Shown: positions 24,814-33,589, counted from the first letter of the stretch. The stretch is 38,267 nt of DNA from UMGS755 sp045590535 (GCA_045590535.1 JAZNRE010000039.1:1-38267); one strand, 5' to 3'. Numbers and translations are program-made. Notes: generated by a model from the letters alone, not told the origin.

Positions 24814-25233
24814 ATGAGCAACGAATATACGCAAACGGCCGTACCCGGCTTTTTTAAGGGTCGCTTTGGCGGTTTTGCCAAGGCCTTGCTCCTAGCCGTT
24901 GGTTTTACTGTATTGGTGTTTTTCATTTGCGCTCTTTTGTTGACTTACACAGGCCTTTCTGAAAGCACCATTCCGTTTATTGTGATTATCACCGCTGTGG
25001 TCAGCGTGGTGCTTGCCGGTGCGGTGACGGGAAAACAGGCCGGTCAGCGCGGCTATTTAAACGGAGCATTAACAGGTGTCGCCTATATGGCTTTATTGTA
25101 TGTCATTTCCCTTTTGGTGGGCGGTGATTTTTACTTTGGCACCTACATATTGATTTTGTTGATTATTGGTCTTTTCGGCGGTGCCTTTGGCGGCATTTTG
25201 GGCATTAACCTATCTAGCCGTCGTCGGCGCTAA
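24814..25233 (+). CDS. TIGR04086 family membrane protein
   Basis: 139 aa with four hydrophobic helices at about residues 23-46, 52-72, 83-102 and 108-130, a Gly-rich last helix (IGLFGGAFGGILGINL) and a basic tail SSRRRR. I recognise it as TIGR04086 mainly by size, topology and position between yajC and scfA, where this family typically occurs in Clostridia. Function is unknown; a role in export or handling of the SCIFF peptide is only suggested by linkage. GGAGGAATTAAGC precedes the ATG. Confidence 0.8.
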   Translation: MSNEYTQTAVPGFFKGRFGGFAKALLLAVGFTVLVFFICALLLTYTGLSESTIPFIVIITAVVSVVLAGAVTGKQAGQRGYLNGALTGVAYMALLYVISLLVGGDFYFGTYILILLIIGLFGGAFGGILGINLSSRRRR

Positions 25234-25280
25234 CCAAAAAGGCAGCTTCATTTATTAAACAAACGAAGGAGGAAACAAAC

Positions 25281-25421
25281 ATGAAGCATATTAAGGTTGT
25301 TACAAAAGGAACTTTAAAGGAAACTGCTAAAAAGGGCGGCTGCGGCGAATGTCAGACATCTTGCCAGTCCGCTTGCAAAACCTCTTGCACTGTTGCCAAT
25401 CAGAAGTGCGAAAGAGCGTAA
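25281..25421 (+). CDS. scfA: SCIFF peptide precursor (six cysteines in forty-five residues)
   Basis: A 46-residue peptide, missed by length-filtered gene calling. GAAGGAGG at 25264-25273 precedes the ATG. The leader MKHIKVVTKGTLKETAKKGG is followed by a Cys-rich core with C21, C24, C28, C32, C36 and C43, six in all, as in the SCIFF family that is nearly universal in Clostridia. Its radical-SAM maturase, encoded 115 bases downstream, forms thioether crosslinks from Cys to alpha-carbons of neighbouring residues (known for the C. thermocellum CteA/CteB pair). The function of the mature peptide is not established. A hairpin terminator between the two genes would let the peptide be made in excess. 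Confidence 0.95.
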   Translation: MKHIKVVTKGTLKETAKKGGCGECQTSCQSACKTSCTVANQKCERA

Positions 25422-25433
25422 GGCAAATTTTTG

Positions 25434-25477
25434 AAAAGCAAGGCCGGAGACTTTTAACATCCTGCCTTGCTTTTTTT
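25434..25477 (+). terminator. Terminator/attenuator between scfA and scfB
   Basis: AAAAGCAAGG and CCTTGCTTTT form a 10-bp stem with a partly structured interior, ending in seven T. It probably sets a high peptide-to-enzyme ratio. Confidence 0.85.
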
Positions 25478-25535
25478 CCTTTATAGCTTTTTAAAGGATT
25501 TATTTTGCTGTTACTCGAGAAAGGAATTTACAATT

Positions 25536-26906
25536 ATGGTACATAGTTTTACAATGAACGGCACACTCATTGTTATGGATTCAAACAGCGGTGCTGTGTC
25601 TTTAGTGGATGAGGTGACCTATTCCATTCTGCAAACCATCGGCCAGGATGCCCCCAAAGAAAGCACCGTGCCTGCCACCGTGTTAGAAACGCTTTCTGCC
25701 TTTGATGCAGAGGTACTTAAAGAGGCGTGGGAAGAGCTCTTTTCCCTGACCCAAGAGGGCATTTTGTTTGCTGAAGACCCCTATGAAGAAATTGCGAAAA
25801 GCCATCCCCTGGTGGGTTCTGTTGTGAAGGCCATGTGTCTGCATGTGGCACATGACTGCAATCTGCGTTGCCGCTATTGCTTTGCCGAAACCGGCAGCTA
25901 TGAAGGCCCCCGTGGGCTGATGAGCGCCCAGGTGGGCAAGCAGGCCATTGACTATTTGATTGCCGCTTCTGGTCATCGCAAAAATTTAGAGGTTGACTTT
26001 TTTGGCGGTGAGCCTCTTTTAAACTTTGAGGTGGTAAAAGAGATTGTCCGCTATGCCCGTGAAAAAGAAAAGGAATGCGGCAAAAACTTCCGCTTTACCA
26101 TCACCACCAACGGTCTTTTGCTGGATGATGCCAAAAAAGAGTTTATCAATGCCGAAATGGGCAACATTGTGTTGAGCATTGACGGTCGCAAAGAGGTTAA
26201 CGACACCATGCGCTGTCGTGTTGACGGCTCCGGCAGTTATGATGCCATTGTGGACAAGTTTGTTGACATGGCTGAATCCCGCAATCAGGATAATTACTAT
26301 GTCCGCGGCACCTTTACCCGCAAAAATCTTGATTTTGCTGCCGATGTTTTGCATTTGGCCGATTTGGGCTTTAAGCAAATTTCCGTTGAGCCGGTGGTTT
26401 CATCCCCCGAGGCAGACTACATGCTGAAGGAAAGCGATCTGCCGGTGCTCTATGAGCAATATGAAAAGCTGGCTGGCGAATATGTGGCCCGCAAAAAAGC
26501 AGGAAACGGCTTTAACTTCTTCCACTTTATGGTGGATTTAACCGGCGGACCCTGCATTTTAAAACGGCTCTCCGGCTGCGGCGCCGGTCACGAATATGTG
26601 GCTATCTCCCCCGACGGCGATATTTATCCCTGCCACCAGTTTGTTGGTGACGAAAGCAAAAAGCTGGGCAATGTGGCGGCTCCCGGTTTAAACCGTGAAA
26701 TCAGTCAGGTTTTCCGTGAGTCTAATGTTTATACAAAGCCTGCCTGCCAAAACTGCTTTGCTAAATTTTACTGCAGCGGCGGTTGTCCTGCCAACGCCGT
26801 GCAATATGGCGGCGGCATTAACGACCCGCTGCCCCTTTCCTGCGATTTGATGCGCAAACGCTTAGAATGTGCCCTCTATTGCGCCGTTATGGCCGAAGAG
26901 GAATAA
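25536..26906 (+). CDS. scfB: SCIFF maturase, radical SAM/SPASM protein
   Basis: The start is ATG 25536 behind AAAGGAA; the frame upstream crosses the terminator and is not coding. Of 456 aa, the first ~90 form the peptide-binding (RRE-like) region. The radical SAM core follows with C108-x3-C112-x2-C115 (DCNLRCRYCFAE), DFFGGEPLLNFE and TITTNGLLL. The C-terminal SPASM/twitch part binds auxiliary Fe-S clusters through Cys in CILKRLSGCGAG, YPCHQFVG, CQNCFAKFYCSGGCPANA and the final CDLMRKRLECA. It installs thioether links in ScfA. The VOC gene starts 20 bases after its stop. Confidence 0.95.
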   Translation: MVHSFTMNGTLIVMDSNSGAVSLVDEVTYSILQTIGQDAPKESTVPATVLETLSAFDAEVLKEAWEELFSLTQEGILFAEDPYEEIAKSHPLVGSVVKAMCLHVAHDCNLRCRYCFAETGSYEGPRGLMSAQVGKQAIDYLIAASGHRKNLEVDFFGGEPLLNFEVVKEIVRYAREKEKECGKNFRFTITTNGLLLDDAKKEFINAEMGNIVLSIDGRKEVNDTMRCRVDGSGSYDAIVDKFVDMAESRNQDNYYVRGTFTRKNLDFAADVLHLADLGFKQISVEPVVSSPEADYMLKESDLPVLYEQYEKLAGEYVARKKAGNGFNFFHFMVDLTGGPCILKRLSGCGAGHEYVAISPDGDIYPCHQFVGDESKKLGNVAAPGLNREISQVFRESNVYTKPACQNCFAKFYCSGGCPANAVQYGGGINDPLPLSCDLMRKRLECALYCAVMAEEE

Positions 26907-26926
26907 CCTGTAAAGGAGCTTTTATT

Positions 26927-27292
26927 ATGCAATTTAAAATGGTTCACAACAACATCAATGTTGCTGACCTTGCCATCAGCATGGATTTTTATGAAAAAGC
27001 CTTGGGGCTCACCGAAGCCCGCCGGATTGAAAAAGACGATTTTACCATTGTGTTTTTATCGGACGGCACAGGTGGTCATCTTTTAGAGCTCACCTGCCTG
27101 AAAAATCATCCCCAGCCCTACAATCTTGGTGAAAATGAAATTCACTTGGCTTTTACCACTCCCGACTTTGAAAAAGCCCTTGCCTACCACAAAGAGCTGG
27201 GCTGTGTTTGCTTTGAAAACGAGGCTATGGGGCTCTATTTTATCGAAGACCCCGACGGCTATTGGCTTGAAATTTTACCGGAGAAGCGATAA
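26927..27292 (+). CDS. VOC superfamily protein (glyoxalase I-like)
   Basis: The start is ATG 26927 behind AAAGGAG. 121 aa with the paired beta-alpha-beta-beta-beta modules of the vicinal-oxygen-chelate fold. The four canonical metal ligands are present: H7, E54, H73 and E115. This ligand set supports a lactoylglutathione-lyase-like metal enzyme that handles methylglyoxal-type adducts, although many clostridia lack glutathione, so the thiol cosubstrate is uncertain. The stop overlaps the next start (TAATG), so it is translationally coupled to the methyltransferase gene. Confidence 0.87.
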   Translation: MQFKMVHNNINVADLAISMDFYEKALGLTEARRIEKDDFTIVFLSDGTGGHLLELTCLKNHPQPYNLGENEIHLAFTTPDFEKALAYHKELGCVCFENEAMGLYFIEDPDGYWLEILPEKR

Positions 27293-28677
27293 TGATAGAA
27301 AAAGGCCTGCGGGCAACCATCACAATTGACTCGATTGCCGCCGGCGGCGACGGCGTGGGGCGCATAGACGGCATGGCCGTTTTTGTGCCAAACACCTGCC
27401 GGGGCGACGAGGCAGAAATTATCATTCATAAGGTCAAGTCCGGCTGTGCCTATGGCACCATGACTAAAATTTTGCAGCCCTCTCCTTGCAGGAGGGCTGA
27501 TTTTTGCGCCCTTTCGGGCGCTTGCGGCGGTTGTGATTTTGCCCACATGGCTTATGGCGAGCAGCTTTTAGTGAAGCGGCAGATTGTGCTGGACGCCCTG
27601 ACCCGCATCGGCGGATTTCAGCAGATTGAGCTAACCGACACCCTGCCGGCCCCTCGAGCGGAACGCTACCGGAACAAGATGGTGTTTCCCTTTGGTCGTG
27701 ACGAGGCAGGGCGTGTGCGGGGTGGCTTTTTTGCGCAAAACAGCCATACCTTAGTTCCTCTTAATGATTGCCGACAAGGCGATGAGACGGTATCCCGCTA
27801 TCTTTTAGCCGTAACGGAATATTTAGAAGAAACCCGCACCACTCTCTATGACGAAAAAACCGGTCGGGGTGCAGCACGGCGGTTGTTTGTCCGATTGGCA
27901 GAAGGCACAAAAGAGGCCATGGTTGTGCTGGTTGCCAACACAAAGAAATTAAAAGAGCCGCAAGCCTTGGTGGACAAGCTTTTGGCGGTGGAATCAGACT
28001 ATGAAATTAAAAGCATTTTGCTTAACATTCACACAAAGCCCAACAATCTTGTGCTGGGCGAGCAAAACAAAGTGCTCTATGGGGAAGATACCATTTCCGA
28101 TGTGCTGGGCGGTCTCTCTTTTTCCATTGGCGCCCACAGCTTTTATCAGATTAACAGCCCGCAAACAGAACGGCTCTATAACGCTGCACTGGACATGGCA
28201 GAGCTTTGTGGCACAGAAACGGTTTTGGATTTATATTGCGGCATTGGCACCATTTCACTTTTTGCAGCCAGCCGGGCCAAAAAGGTTGTTGGCGTTGAAA
28301 TTGTGCGAGAGGCTATTCAAAATGCTAAAGAAAATGCCGCAAGAAACGGCATTTCAAACGCTGAATTTATGCTGGGCAGCGCCGAATCGATAGCGCCAAA
28401 GCTGGCAAAGACAGGTCTTAGCCCCTCGGTTGTTATTTTAGACCCGCCCCGCAAGGGTGCTGAAGTCTCGGCTCTTGACGCCATTATCCAAATGAACCCC
28501 AAAAAAGTGGTTTATGTTTCTTGCAATCCTGCAACCCTGGCCCGTGATGCAAAATATCTTTGCGCTCATGGCTACCGCCTTAAAAAAGCCACGCCTGTGG
28601 ACATGTTTCCGAATACGAGTCATGTTGAATCCGTCGCACTTTTTGTGCGGACAGATTCTACAACTAAGTTTGCCTGA
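27292..28677 (+). CDS. rlmD: 23S rRNA (uracil-C5)-methyltransferase, RlmD/TrmA family
   Basis: 461 aa. The N-terminal TRAM-like domain is followed by an Fe-S site: C72-x5-C78-x2-C81 plus C160, the RlmD arrangement. The C-terminal SAM domain shows VLDLYCGIGTISLF, VVILDPPRKG and YVSCNPATLARD (nucleophile Cys), with the catalytic-base Glu in TSHVESVAL. It makes 5-methyluridine in 23S rRNA (U1939-equivalent, possibly U747 too, as in RlmCD of Gram-positives). The start shares a base with the VOC stop. Nothing separates its stop codon from a repeat array that begins 6 bases later. Confidence 0.92.
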   Translation: MIEKGLRATITIDSIAAGGDGVGRIDGMAVFVPNTCRGDEAEIIIHKVKSGCAYGTMTKILQPSPCRRADFCALSGACGGCDFAHMAYGEQLLVKRQIVLDALTRIGGFQQIELTDTLPAPRAERYRNKMVFPFGRDEAGRVRGGFFAQNSHTLVPLNDCRQGDETVSRYLLAVTEYLEETRTTLYDEKTGRGAARRLFVRLAEGTKEAMVVLVANTKKLKEPQALVDKLLAVESDYEIKSILLNIHTKPNNLVLGEQNKVLYGEDTISDVLGGLSFSIGAHSFYQINSPQTERLYNAALDMAELCGTETVLDLYCGIGTISLFAASRAKKVVGVEIVREAIQNAKENAARNGISNAEFMLGSAESIAPKLAKTGLSPSVVILDPPRKGAEVSALDAIIQMNPKKVVYVSCNPATLARDAKYLCAHGYRLKKATPVDMFPNTSHVESVALFVRTDSTTKFA

Positions 28678-28683
28678 CGGCAA

Positions 28684-28829
28684 GTGAAGTTCAATAAATT
28701 GAGTGAAGTTACTTCGTAGTGAAGTTTCGGCTATCGCCGAAGTGGTTCGGTAAACTTAACTTCACTTTGTCCACAGGACAAAACTTCACTGCATAAGCAA
28801 CTTCACTTTTGCGAAAGCAAAAACTTCAC
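28684..28829 (+). repeat. GTGAAGTT/AACTTCAC palindromic array
   Basis: Three direct copies of GTGAAGTT (28684, 28703, 28719) are followed by four copies of its complement AACTTCAC (28758, 28782, 28799, 28822). Between them sit small hairpins: ACTTC/GAAGT (28711-28725), TTCGGC/GCCGAA (28726-28741), TTTGTCC/GGACAAA (28767-28782) and TTTTGC/GCAAAA (28807-28822). The whole can fold as a branched structure. It fills the gap between rlmD and the four-helix-bundle gene and seems to travel with the latter. Confidence 0.85.
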
Positions 28830-28845
28830 CAAAAGGGGAAAACTT

Positions 28846-29211
28846 ATGAAAGATTCATAACTTAGGACAAGGGCAAAATCATTAGCACTCAAAATTATAT
28901 CTGTCTGTGATACCATTGACACCAAAAAAGGCAGAGGCGTTCTCGTAAATCAGATTACTCGCAGTGCAACATCAATTGGCGCAAATATCCACGAAGCAAA
29001 TTACGCTTCTAGTAAAGCAGATTTTATAAATAAGTTCCACATCGCACTTAAGGAATGTGTTGAAACGGAATATTGGATTGAAATGCTTGTGGGTTCAAAT
29101 TGCATTACTGAAGAAACTTCAAAAGAACTTTTGCAGGAATGTGGTGTTATAAGAAGAATGCTGGTAAAATCTATAAACACTGCAAAAGAAAACAAGGATA
29201 ATAAAAAATGA
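28846..29211 (+). pseudogene. Four-helix-bundle protein (S23/IVS type) with premature stop
   Basis: ATG 28846 has a good AGGGG site 7 bases upstream, but codon 5 is TAA (28858-28860). The frame then runs uninterrupted for 116 codons to TGA at 29209. The peptide LRTRAKSLALKIISVCDTID followed by QITRSATSIGANIHEANYAS and ALKECVETEYWIEMLV is the signature of the 23S rRNA-intervening-sequence/four-helix-bundle family, related in fold to Avd of diversity-generating retroelements. No start codon lies close behind the stop, so the gene is probably silenced by a recent nonsense change. The family's function is unclear. A bidirectional terminator follows directly. Confidence 0.85.
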
Positions 29212-29212
29212 G

Positions 29213-29244
29213 AAAAGCAGGAGCATTCGCCCCTGCTTTTTATT
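29213..29244. terminator. Bidirectional terminator between convergent genes
   Basis: AAAAGCAGG and CCTGCTTTT form the stem (inner part AGC/GCC with one mismatch) around ATTC. A T run follows on the + strand, and A residues that read as T on the - strand precede it. It serves both the four-helix-bundle gene and rluD. Confidence 0.85.
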
Positions 29245-29248
29245 ATGC

Positions 29249-30178
29249 TTATCCTTTTAATTCTAAATCGTCAATCACCTTTTGAAAATGCGGAGGAATC
29301 GGTGCGGAAAAGAACAGCTCTTCATTGGTGACGGGATGGATAAAGCCTAGCTCTGCTGCATGGAGCAGTTGCCCTGCCAGCCCATATTTTTTCGCCAGAC
29401 GGTCAGTTTTAACACCATAAACCGGGTCCCCCACCACGGGATGACCAAGGCTTGAAAGATGCACACGGATTTGATGAGTGCGACCCGTCTCGAGGCGGCA
29501 CTTTAGCCATGCGCAGTCTTCATATTGCCGAAGCACCTCTATATGAGTCGTGGCGTTGCGCCCGCCACGAGAGCAAACTGCCATTTTCTTTCGGTCTTTC
29601 GGATGACGGTCTATGGGCTTATCCACCGTGAACTCTGTTTCTTTAAACCGGCCATATGCCAGGCAGAAATAAACCCTGTGAACCGAATGCTCTTTGATTT
29701 GTTCGGCTAAAGAAAGGTGGGCCTCGTTGGTTTTGGCAACCACCAAAATGCCGCTGGTGTCACGGTCAATCCGGTGCACAATGCCCGGACGGATGACGCC
29801 GTTGATGGCAGAAAGCCGCCCTTTTGCATGAAAAAGAAGGGCATTAACCAAGGTGCCGCCTGTGTGTCCCGGCGCCGGATGCACCACCATGCCCTGGGGC
29901 TTGTTCACCACAATGCACACCTCGTCTTCATGGACAATGTCTAAAGGAATGTCTTCCGGTTCTGCGGAAAGCTCAACTGCCTCGGGAAGAGAAACCGCAA
30001 TCACATCCCCCAGCCGCAGCTTATAGTTTTTTGAAACCGGGCTGCCGTTTACCAACACACTTTCATTTTCAATTTGTTTTTGCGCTGCCGAACGGGTTAA
30101 GTCCCCCTGTTCAGACAGAAAAACGTCCAGCCGAAGGCCGGCGGACGCTTCATTGCATACATACTGCATCTTTCTCAC
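29249..30178 (-). CDS. rluD: RluD-type 23S rRNA pseudouridine synthase
   Basis: An N-terminal S4 domain (LRLDVFLSEQGDLTRSAAQK, about residues 15-75) precedes the catalytic domain with NKPQGMVVHPAPGH, HRIDRDTSGILVVAK (catalytic D138 counted from the GTG) and GRTHQIRVHLSSLGHPVVGD. The GTG at 30178 directly follows the lspA stop; an in-frame ATG at 30169 is an alternative start with equally weak Shine-Dalgarno, and both imply coupling to lspA. lspA-rluD is a standard Firmicutes pair (B. subtilis lspA-ylyB). Ends at a bidirectional terminator. Confidence 0.92.
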   Translation of the reverse strand: MRKMQYVCNEASAGLRLDVFLSEQGDLTRSAAQKQIENESVLVNGSPVSKNYKLRLGDVIAVSLPEAVELSAEPEDIPLDIVHEDEVCIVVNKPQGMVVHPAPGHTGGTLVNALLFHAKGRLSAINGVIRPGIVHRIDRDTSGILVVAKTNEAHLSLAEQIKEHSVHRVYFCLAYGRFKETEFTVDKPIDRHPKDRKKMAVCSRGGRNATTHIEVLRQYEDCAWLKCRLETGRTHQIRVHLSSLGHPVVGDPVYGVKTDRLAKKYGLAGQLLHAAELGFIHPVTNEELFFSAPIPPHFQKVIDDLELKG

Positions 30179-30676
30179 TCATTCCGTTGTACTTTCTTTT
30201 TCCGGGTCCTTTTTGCCTTCAATGAAAATGACATAATAAGCAAGCAAAACGGCACCGCAAACCACAAAGCAATCTGCCGGATTAAAAATGGGAAAACCAA
30301 TCAGGCAAAAGTCAAAAAAGTCAACCACAAAGCCGCGGAAAATACGGTCAATCAAATTACCGATGGCACCGCCGACTAAAAGAGTTAACGATATGGAAAG
30401 GAGCTTGGAGGTCGGCCGTTTTTTGACCATATACCAGGTGACGGCAATAACCACCAAGGCCGTGATGACATAAAACAAACCAAATTTGTTTTGCAAAATG
30501 CCAAAGGCCGCACCCCTGTTTTCGCAATAGGTTAGATGAAACACATTCTCCCAAAGGGGAACACTTTCTAGGGGCATAAGGTTTTTCACAACTGCCCATT
30601 TTGAAAGCTGGTCGATTAGAACCAGCAGAATAACGCCGATACTGTATAACGCGAGCAATCTTTTCTTCTCCTTCAC
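30179..30676 (-). CDS. lspA: Lipoprotein signal peptidase (signal peptidase II)
   Basis: 165 aa, four membrane helices. It cleaves prolipoprotein signal peptides after lipidation. The conserved boxes are IDQLSKW (about 21-27), ENRGAAFGI (52-60) and GNLIDRIFRGFVVDFF with FNPADCF; the catalytic aspartates are D119 (VVDF) and D135 (NPAD). A highly charged C-terminal tail (EGKKDPEKESTTE) ends where rluD begins. GAAGGAG-like sequence precedes the ATG. A hairpin separates it from ileS. Confidence 0.95.
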   Translation of the reverse strand: MKEKKRLLALYSIGVILLVLIDQLSKWAVVKNLMPLESVPLWENVFHLTYCENRGAAFGILQNKFGLFYVITALVVIAVTWYMVKKRPTSKLLSISLTLLVGGAIGNLIDRIFRGFVVDFFDFCLIGFPIFNPADCFVVCGAVLLAYYVIFIEGKKDPEKESTTE

Positions 30677-30716
30677 CGGATAATAAGCTTCAAAATTTTC
30701 GTTTCGTTAAAATGGC

Positions 30717-30748
30717 GGTGCGGCAAAAATTGCCGCACCACTTTTTTT
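30717..30748. terminator. Hairpin between ileS and lspA
   Basis: GGTGCGGCAA-AAA-TTGCCGCACC is a perfect 10-bp stem. The long T run (30742-30748) lies on the + strand side; on the - strand, the direction of the genes, only a short TTTTAA follows. It is therefore an attenuator or RNA-stability element at best for this operon. Confidence 0.5.
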
Positions 30749-30769
30749 GCAAATTTTCAATTATGGCTT

Positions 30770-33556
30770 TTATGCCAGGTTTTCTGCGCAACGGTGACAC
30801 AGGGTGGGATGTTCGCTGTTTTTGCCCACGGATTCTGAAATCATCCAGCAGCGTTCACACTTTTCACCGGGAGCTGCCGAAACCTCAATCTTCACGCCGG
30901 TTTCGCCCTCTGCTGCTTCAGCACCGGCCTCGCTAAGTGCCTTAACACCCGCTTTGGAAACAATGAAATAGGTGGTGAGGTTCTCCGCTTCTTTCTCCAG
31001 CAGGTCGTAAAGTGCACCCTCGGCAAAAAGAGTTACTTCGGCGCCCAGAGAGTGACCGATTACTTTGGCATTTCTTGCGGCTTCCAGCGCCTTTGCAACA
31101 TCGCTGCGGATAGCCAGGATTGAATCCCACTTGGCTTCCAGCGCTTCATCACGAAGAGAAGCATCGGGGGTGGGCATATCATTTAAAATAACAAATTCTT
31201 TGTTATCCTCTGCGCTGTGGGGCATGAAGGACCAAATTTCTTCACAGGTAAAGGCCAGAATCGGTGTGAGCAACCGCACCAGGCTGTCTAAAATGCGGTA
31301 CATAACCGTTTGTGCGCTGCGACGAGCCACGCTGTCTGCCTTTTCGGTGTAGAGTCTGTCCTTGATAACATCCAAATAGAAGTTACTCAAATCCACAACA
31401 CAGAAATTGTGAACGGTGTGGAAAACGCTGTGGAACTCATAGCTGCGGTAAGCTGCCAGAGTCTTTTCAATCACTTTATCCAACCGGCTCATAGCAAAGC
31501 GGTCGATTTCGGGCATATCACAAGCGCTCACGCTGTCACGGTCGGGCTCGAAATCATGAATGTTACCCAAAATGTAACGAGCGGTGTTTCTGATTTTGCG
31601 ATAGGCTTCCGAAAGCTGTTTTAAAATGTTTTCGGAAATGTGCATATCGGTTTTATAATCAGCCGATGCAACCCACAAACGAAGCACATCCGCACCGAAT
31701 TGCTTGATAATATCCTGCGGGCTCATGCCGTTACCCTTGGATTTTGACATTTTGGCACCGGATTCATCCACAATCATGCCGTGAGTGATAACCGCTTTAT
31801 AAGGCGCTTCACCACGGGCAGCAATAGCGGTTAAGAGTGAGGACTGGAACCAACCACGATATTGGTCATTACCCTCTAAATAGAGGTCGGCAGGGAACTT
31901 AAGACCCTCTTTAACCTCTAAAACAGCAGTGTGGCTGGAGCCGGAATCAAACCAAACATCCATGATGTCGGTTTCTTTGGTGAAGTGATTGTGTCCGCAA
32001 GCGGGACAAACTGTTCCGGCGGGCAAAATTTCTTCTGCCGGCAGCTCATACCAGGCGTTTGAGCCTTTTTCGCCAAAGACAGCTGAAACGGCCTTGATGG
32101 TTTCAGCGTTAATCAGCTCTTTGCCACATTCGGCGCAATAGAAAATGGGAATGGGAACACCCCAGGTGCGCTGACGGGAAATGCACCAGTCGCTTCTATC
32201 CTGCACCATGCCGGTGATTCTGTCTTCACCCCATTTGGGCAGCCAGGTTACATCTTGAATAGCCTTAACGGCATCGTCTTTAATGGCATCAACCGAGGCA
32301 AACCATTGCTCTGCCGCACGGTAAACGATGGCATCGTGACAACGCCAGCAGTGGGGATATTGGTGAATGATTTCTTCAACAGCAAAGAGAGCGTTCAGCT
32401 CTGTTAATTTATCAATAATTTTGCTGTTTGATTTTTCATAATAAAGACCTGCAAACTCACCGGCCAGCTCGTTTAAATAACCCTTTTCGTCAACGGGAAC
32501 GATGATGGGAATGTCTTTATATTGCTGGCAGGCAATATAGTCTTCAAGACCATGACCGGGCGCTGTGTGAACGCAACCGGTACCGGCATCCAATGTAACA
32601 TGGTCGCCCAAAATAACAACGGACTCACGGTCAATAAAGGGATGTTTGCAACGAATCAATTCAAATTCAGAACCCTGATAAGAACGAATGGTAGAATAAT
32701 TTGCATGACCGCCGGCTTTCATAACATTATCAACCAGTTCATCGGCGATGATGTAATATTCGCCGTCAGCTTCAACCAGATTATAGGTGAAGCGGCTGTT
32801 TAAGGCGATGGCAACATTGCCGGGCAGGGTCCAGGTGGTGGTGGTCCAAATCAGGAAGTTAATTTTTTCTTTGGGAATGCCACAATCGGCAAACACGCCG
32901 TTATCTTCTGAAACGGCAAACTTCACATAGATGGAGTTTGTCTTGTCTTCCTGATATTCAATTTCGGCTTCAGCCAGGGCTGTTTCGCAATCGGGGCACC
33001 AGTAAATCGGCTTTAAGCCCTTGTAAATATAGCCCTTTTCTGCCATTTTGCCAAATATCTCGATTTGCTTGGCTTCAAACTTGGGGTCTAAGGTGAGGTA
33101 GGGGTCTTCCCACTTACCTAAAGCACCAAGGCGCTTTAAGGAACCCATTTGCAAGGTAACATATTTCATGGCAAAATCGCGGCACAGGTTGCGGAAAGAA
33201 ACGGTGTCAACCTCGTGACGGTTAATGCCCAGGCTTGCAATGGCCTGACGCTCAATGGGCAGACCATGTGTGTCCCAACCGTGAATGTAGGGGGCTTTGA
33301 AGCCATCCATGTTCTTAAAACGGGTGATAATATCCTTTAAAGTTTTGTTTAAAGCGTGACCCATGTGCATATCGCCATTGGCATAAGGCGGGCCGTCATG
33401 CAGAATAAAGAGGGGTTTGCCCTCGTTTTTCTCCATGAGCTTATTATACATTGCGTCTTCTTCCTGCCGTTTTAATGTTTCCGGCTCCCGCTGGGGCAAA
33501 TTGCCGCGCATGGGGAACTCGGTTGCGGGCAGGTTAAGAGTCTGACTGTAATCCAT
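30770..33556 (-). CDS. ileS: Isoleucyl-tRNA synthetase
   Basis: Class I synthetase charging tRNA-Ile. ATG 33556 is chosen because AGAAAGGA ends 11 bases upstream, while the in-frame ATG at 33568 overlaps that site; the N-terminus then reads MDYSQTLNLPATEFPMRGNL, as in B. subtilis IleS. Features in order: HMGH (HIGH motif) in GDMHMGHALNKTL, the CP1 editing domain, WFDSGSSH, KMSKSKGN, the anticodon-binding domain, and a C-terminal zinc motif CERCW...CHRC. It is the ordinary bacterial type, 928 aa. No T-box leader exists here; the gene follows divIVA by 33 bases. Confidence 0.97.
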   Translation of the reverse strand: MDYSQTLNLPATEFPMRGNLPQREPETLKRQEEDAMYNKLMEKNEGKPLFILHDGPPYANGDMHMGHALNKTLKDIITRFKNMDGFKAPYIHGWDTHGLPIERQAIASLGINRHEVDTVSFRNLCRDFAMKYVTLQMGSLKRLGALGKWEDPYLTLDPKFEAKQIEIFGKMAEKGYIYKGLKPIYWCPDCETALAEAEIEYQEDKTNSIYVKFAVSEDNGVFADCGIPKEKINFLIWTTTTWTLPGNVAIALNSRFTYNLVEADGEYYIIADELVDNVMKAGGHANYSTIRSYQGSEFELIRCKHPFIDRESVVILGDHVTLDAGTGCVHTAPGHGLEDYIACQQYKDIPIIVPVDEKGYLNELAGEFAGLYYEKSNSKIIDKLTELNALFAVEEIIHQYPHCWRCHDAIVYRAAEQWFASVDAIKDDAVKAIQDVTWLPKWGEDRITGMVQDRSDWCISRQRTWGVPIPIFYCAECGKELINAETIKAVSAVFGEKGSNAWYELPAEEILPAGTVCPACGHNHFTKETDIMDVWFDSGSSHTAVLEVKEGLKFPADLYLEGNDQYRGWFQSSLLTAIAARGEAPYKAVITHGMIVDESGAKMSKSKGNGMSPQDIIKQFGADVLRLWVASADYKTDMHISENILKQLSEAYRKIRNTARYILGNIHDFEPDRDSVSACDMPEIDRFAMSRLDKVIEKTLAAYRSYEFHSVFHTVHNFCVVDLSNFYLDVIKDRLYTEKADSVARRSAQTVMYRILDSLVRLLTPILAFTCEEIWSFMPHSAEDNKEFVILNDMPTPDASLRDEALEAKWDSILAIRSDVAKALEAARNAKVIGHSLGAEVTLFAEGALYDLLEKEAENLTTYFIVSKAGVKALSEAGAEAAEGETGVKIEVSAAPGEKCERCWMISESVGKNSEHPTLCHRCAENLA

Positions 33557-33589
33557 TGCTTGTTTCATCCTTTCTGGCCTGTGAATCTG

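Noticed and set aside
30717..30748. Strong terminator ending the ileS part of the operon
   Set aside because: The U run is on the wrong side for - strand transcription; kept only as a hairpin of uncertain role.
33557..33589. T-box leader for ileS
   Set aside because: Only 33 bases separate divIVA from ileS and no specifier or antiterminator pattern fits; ileS is transcribed from the operon promoter.
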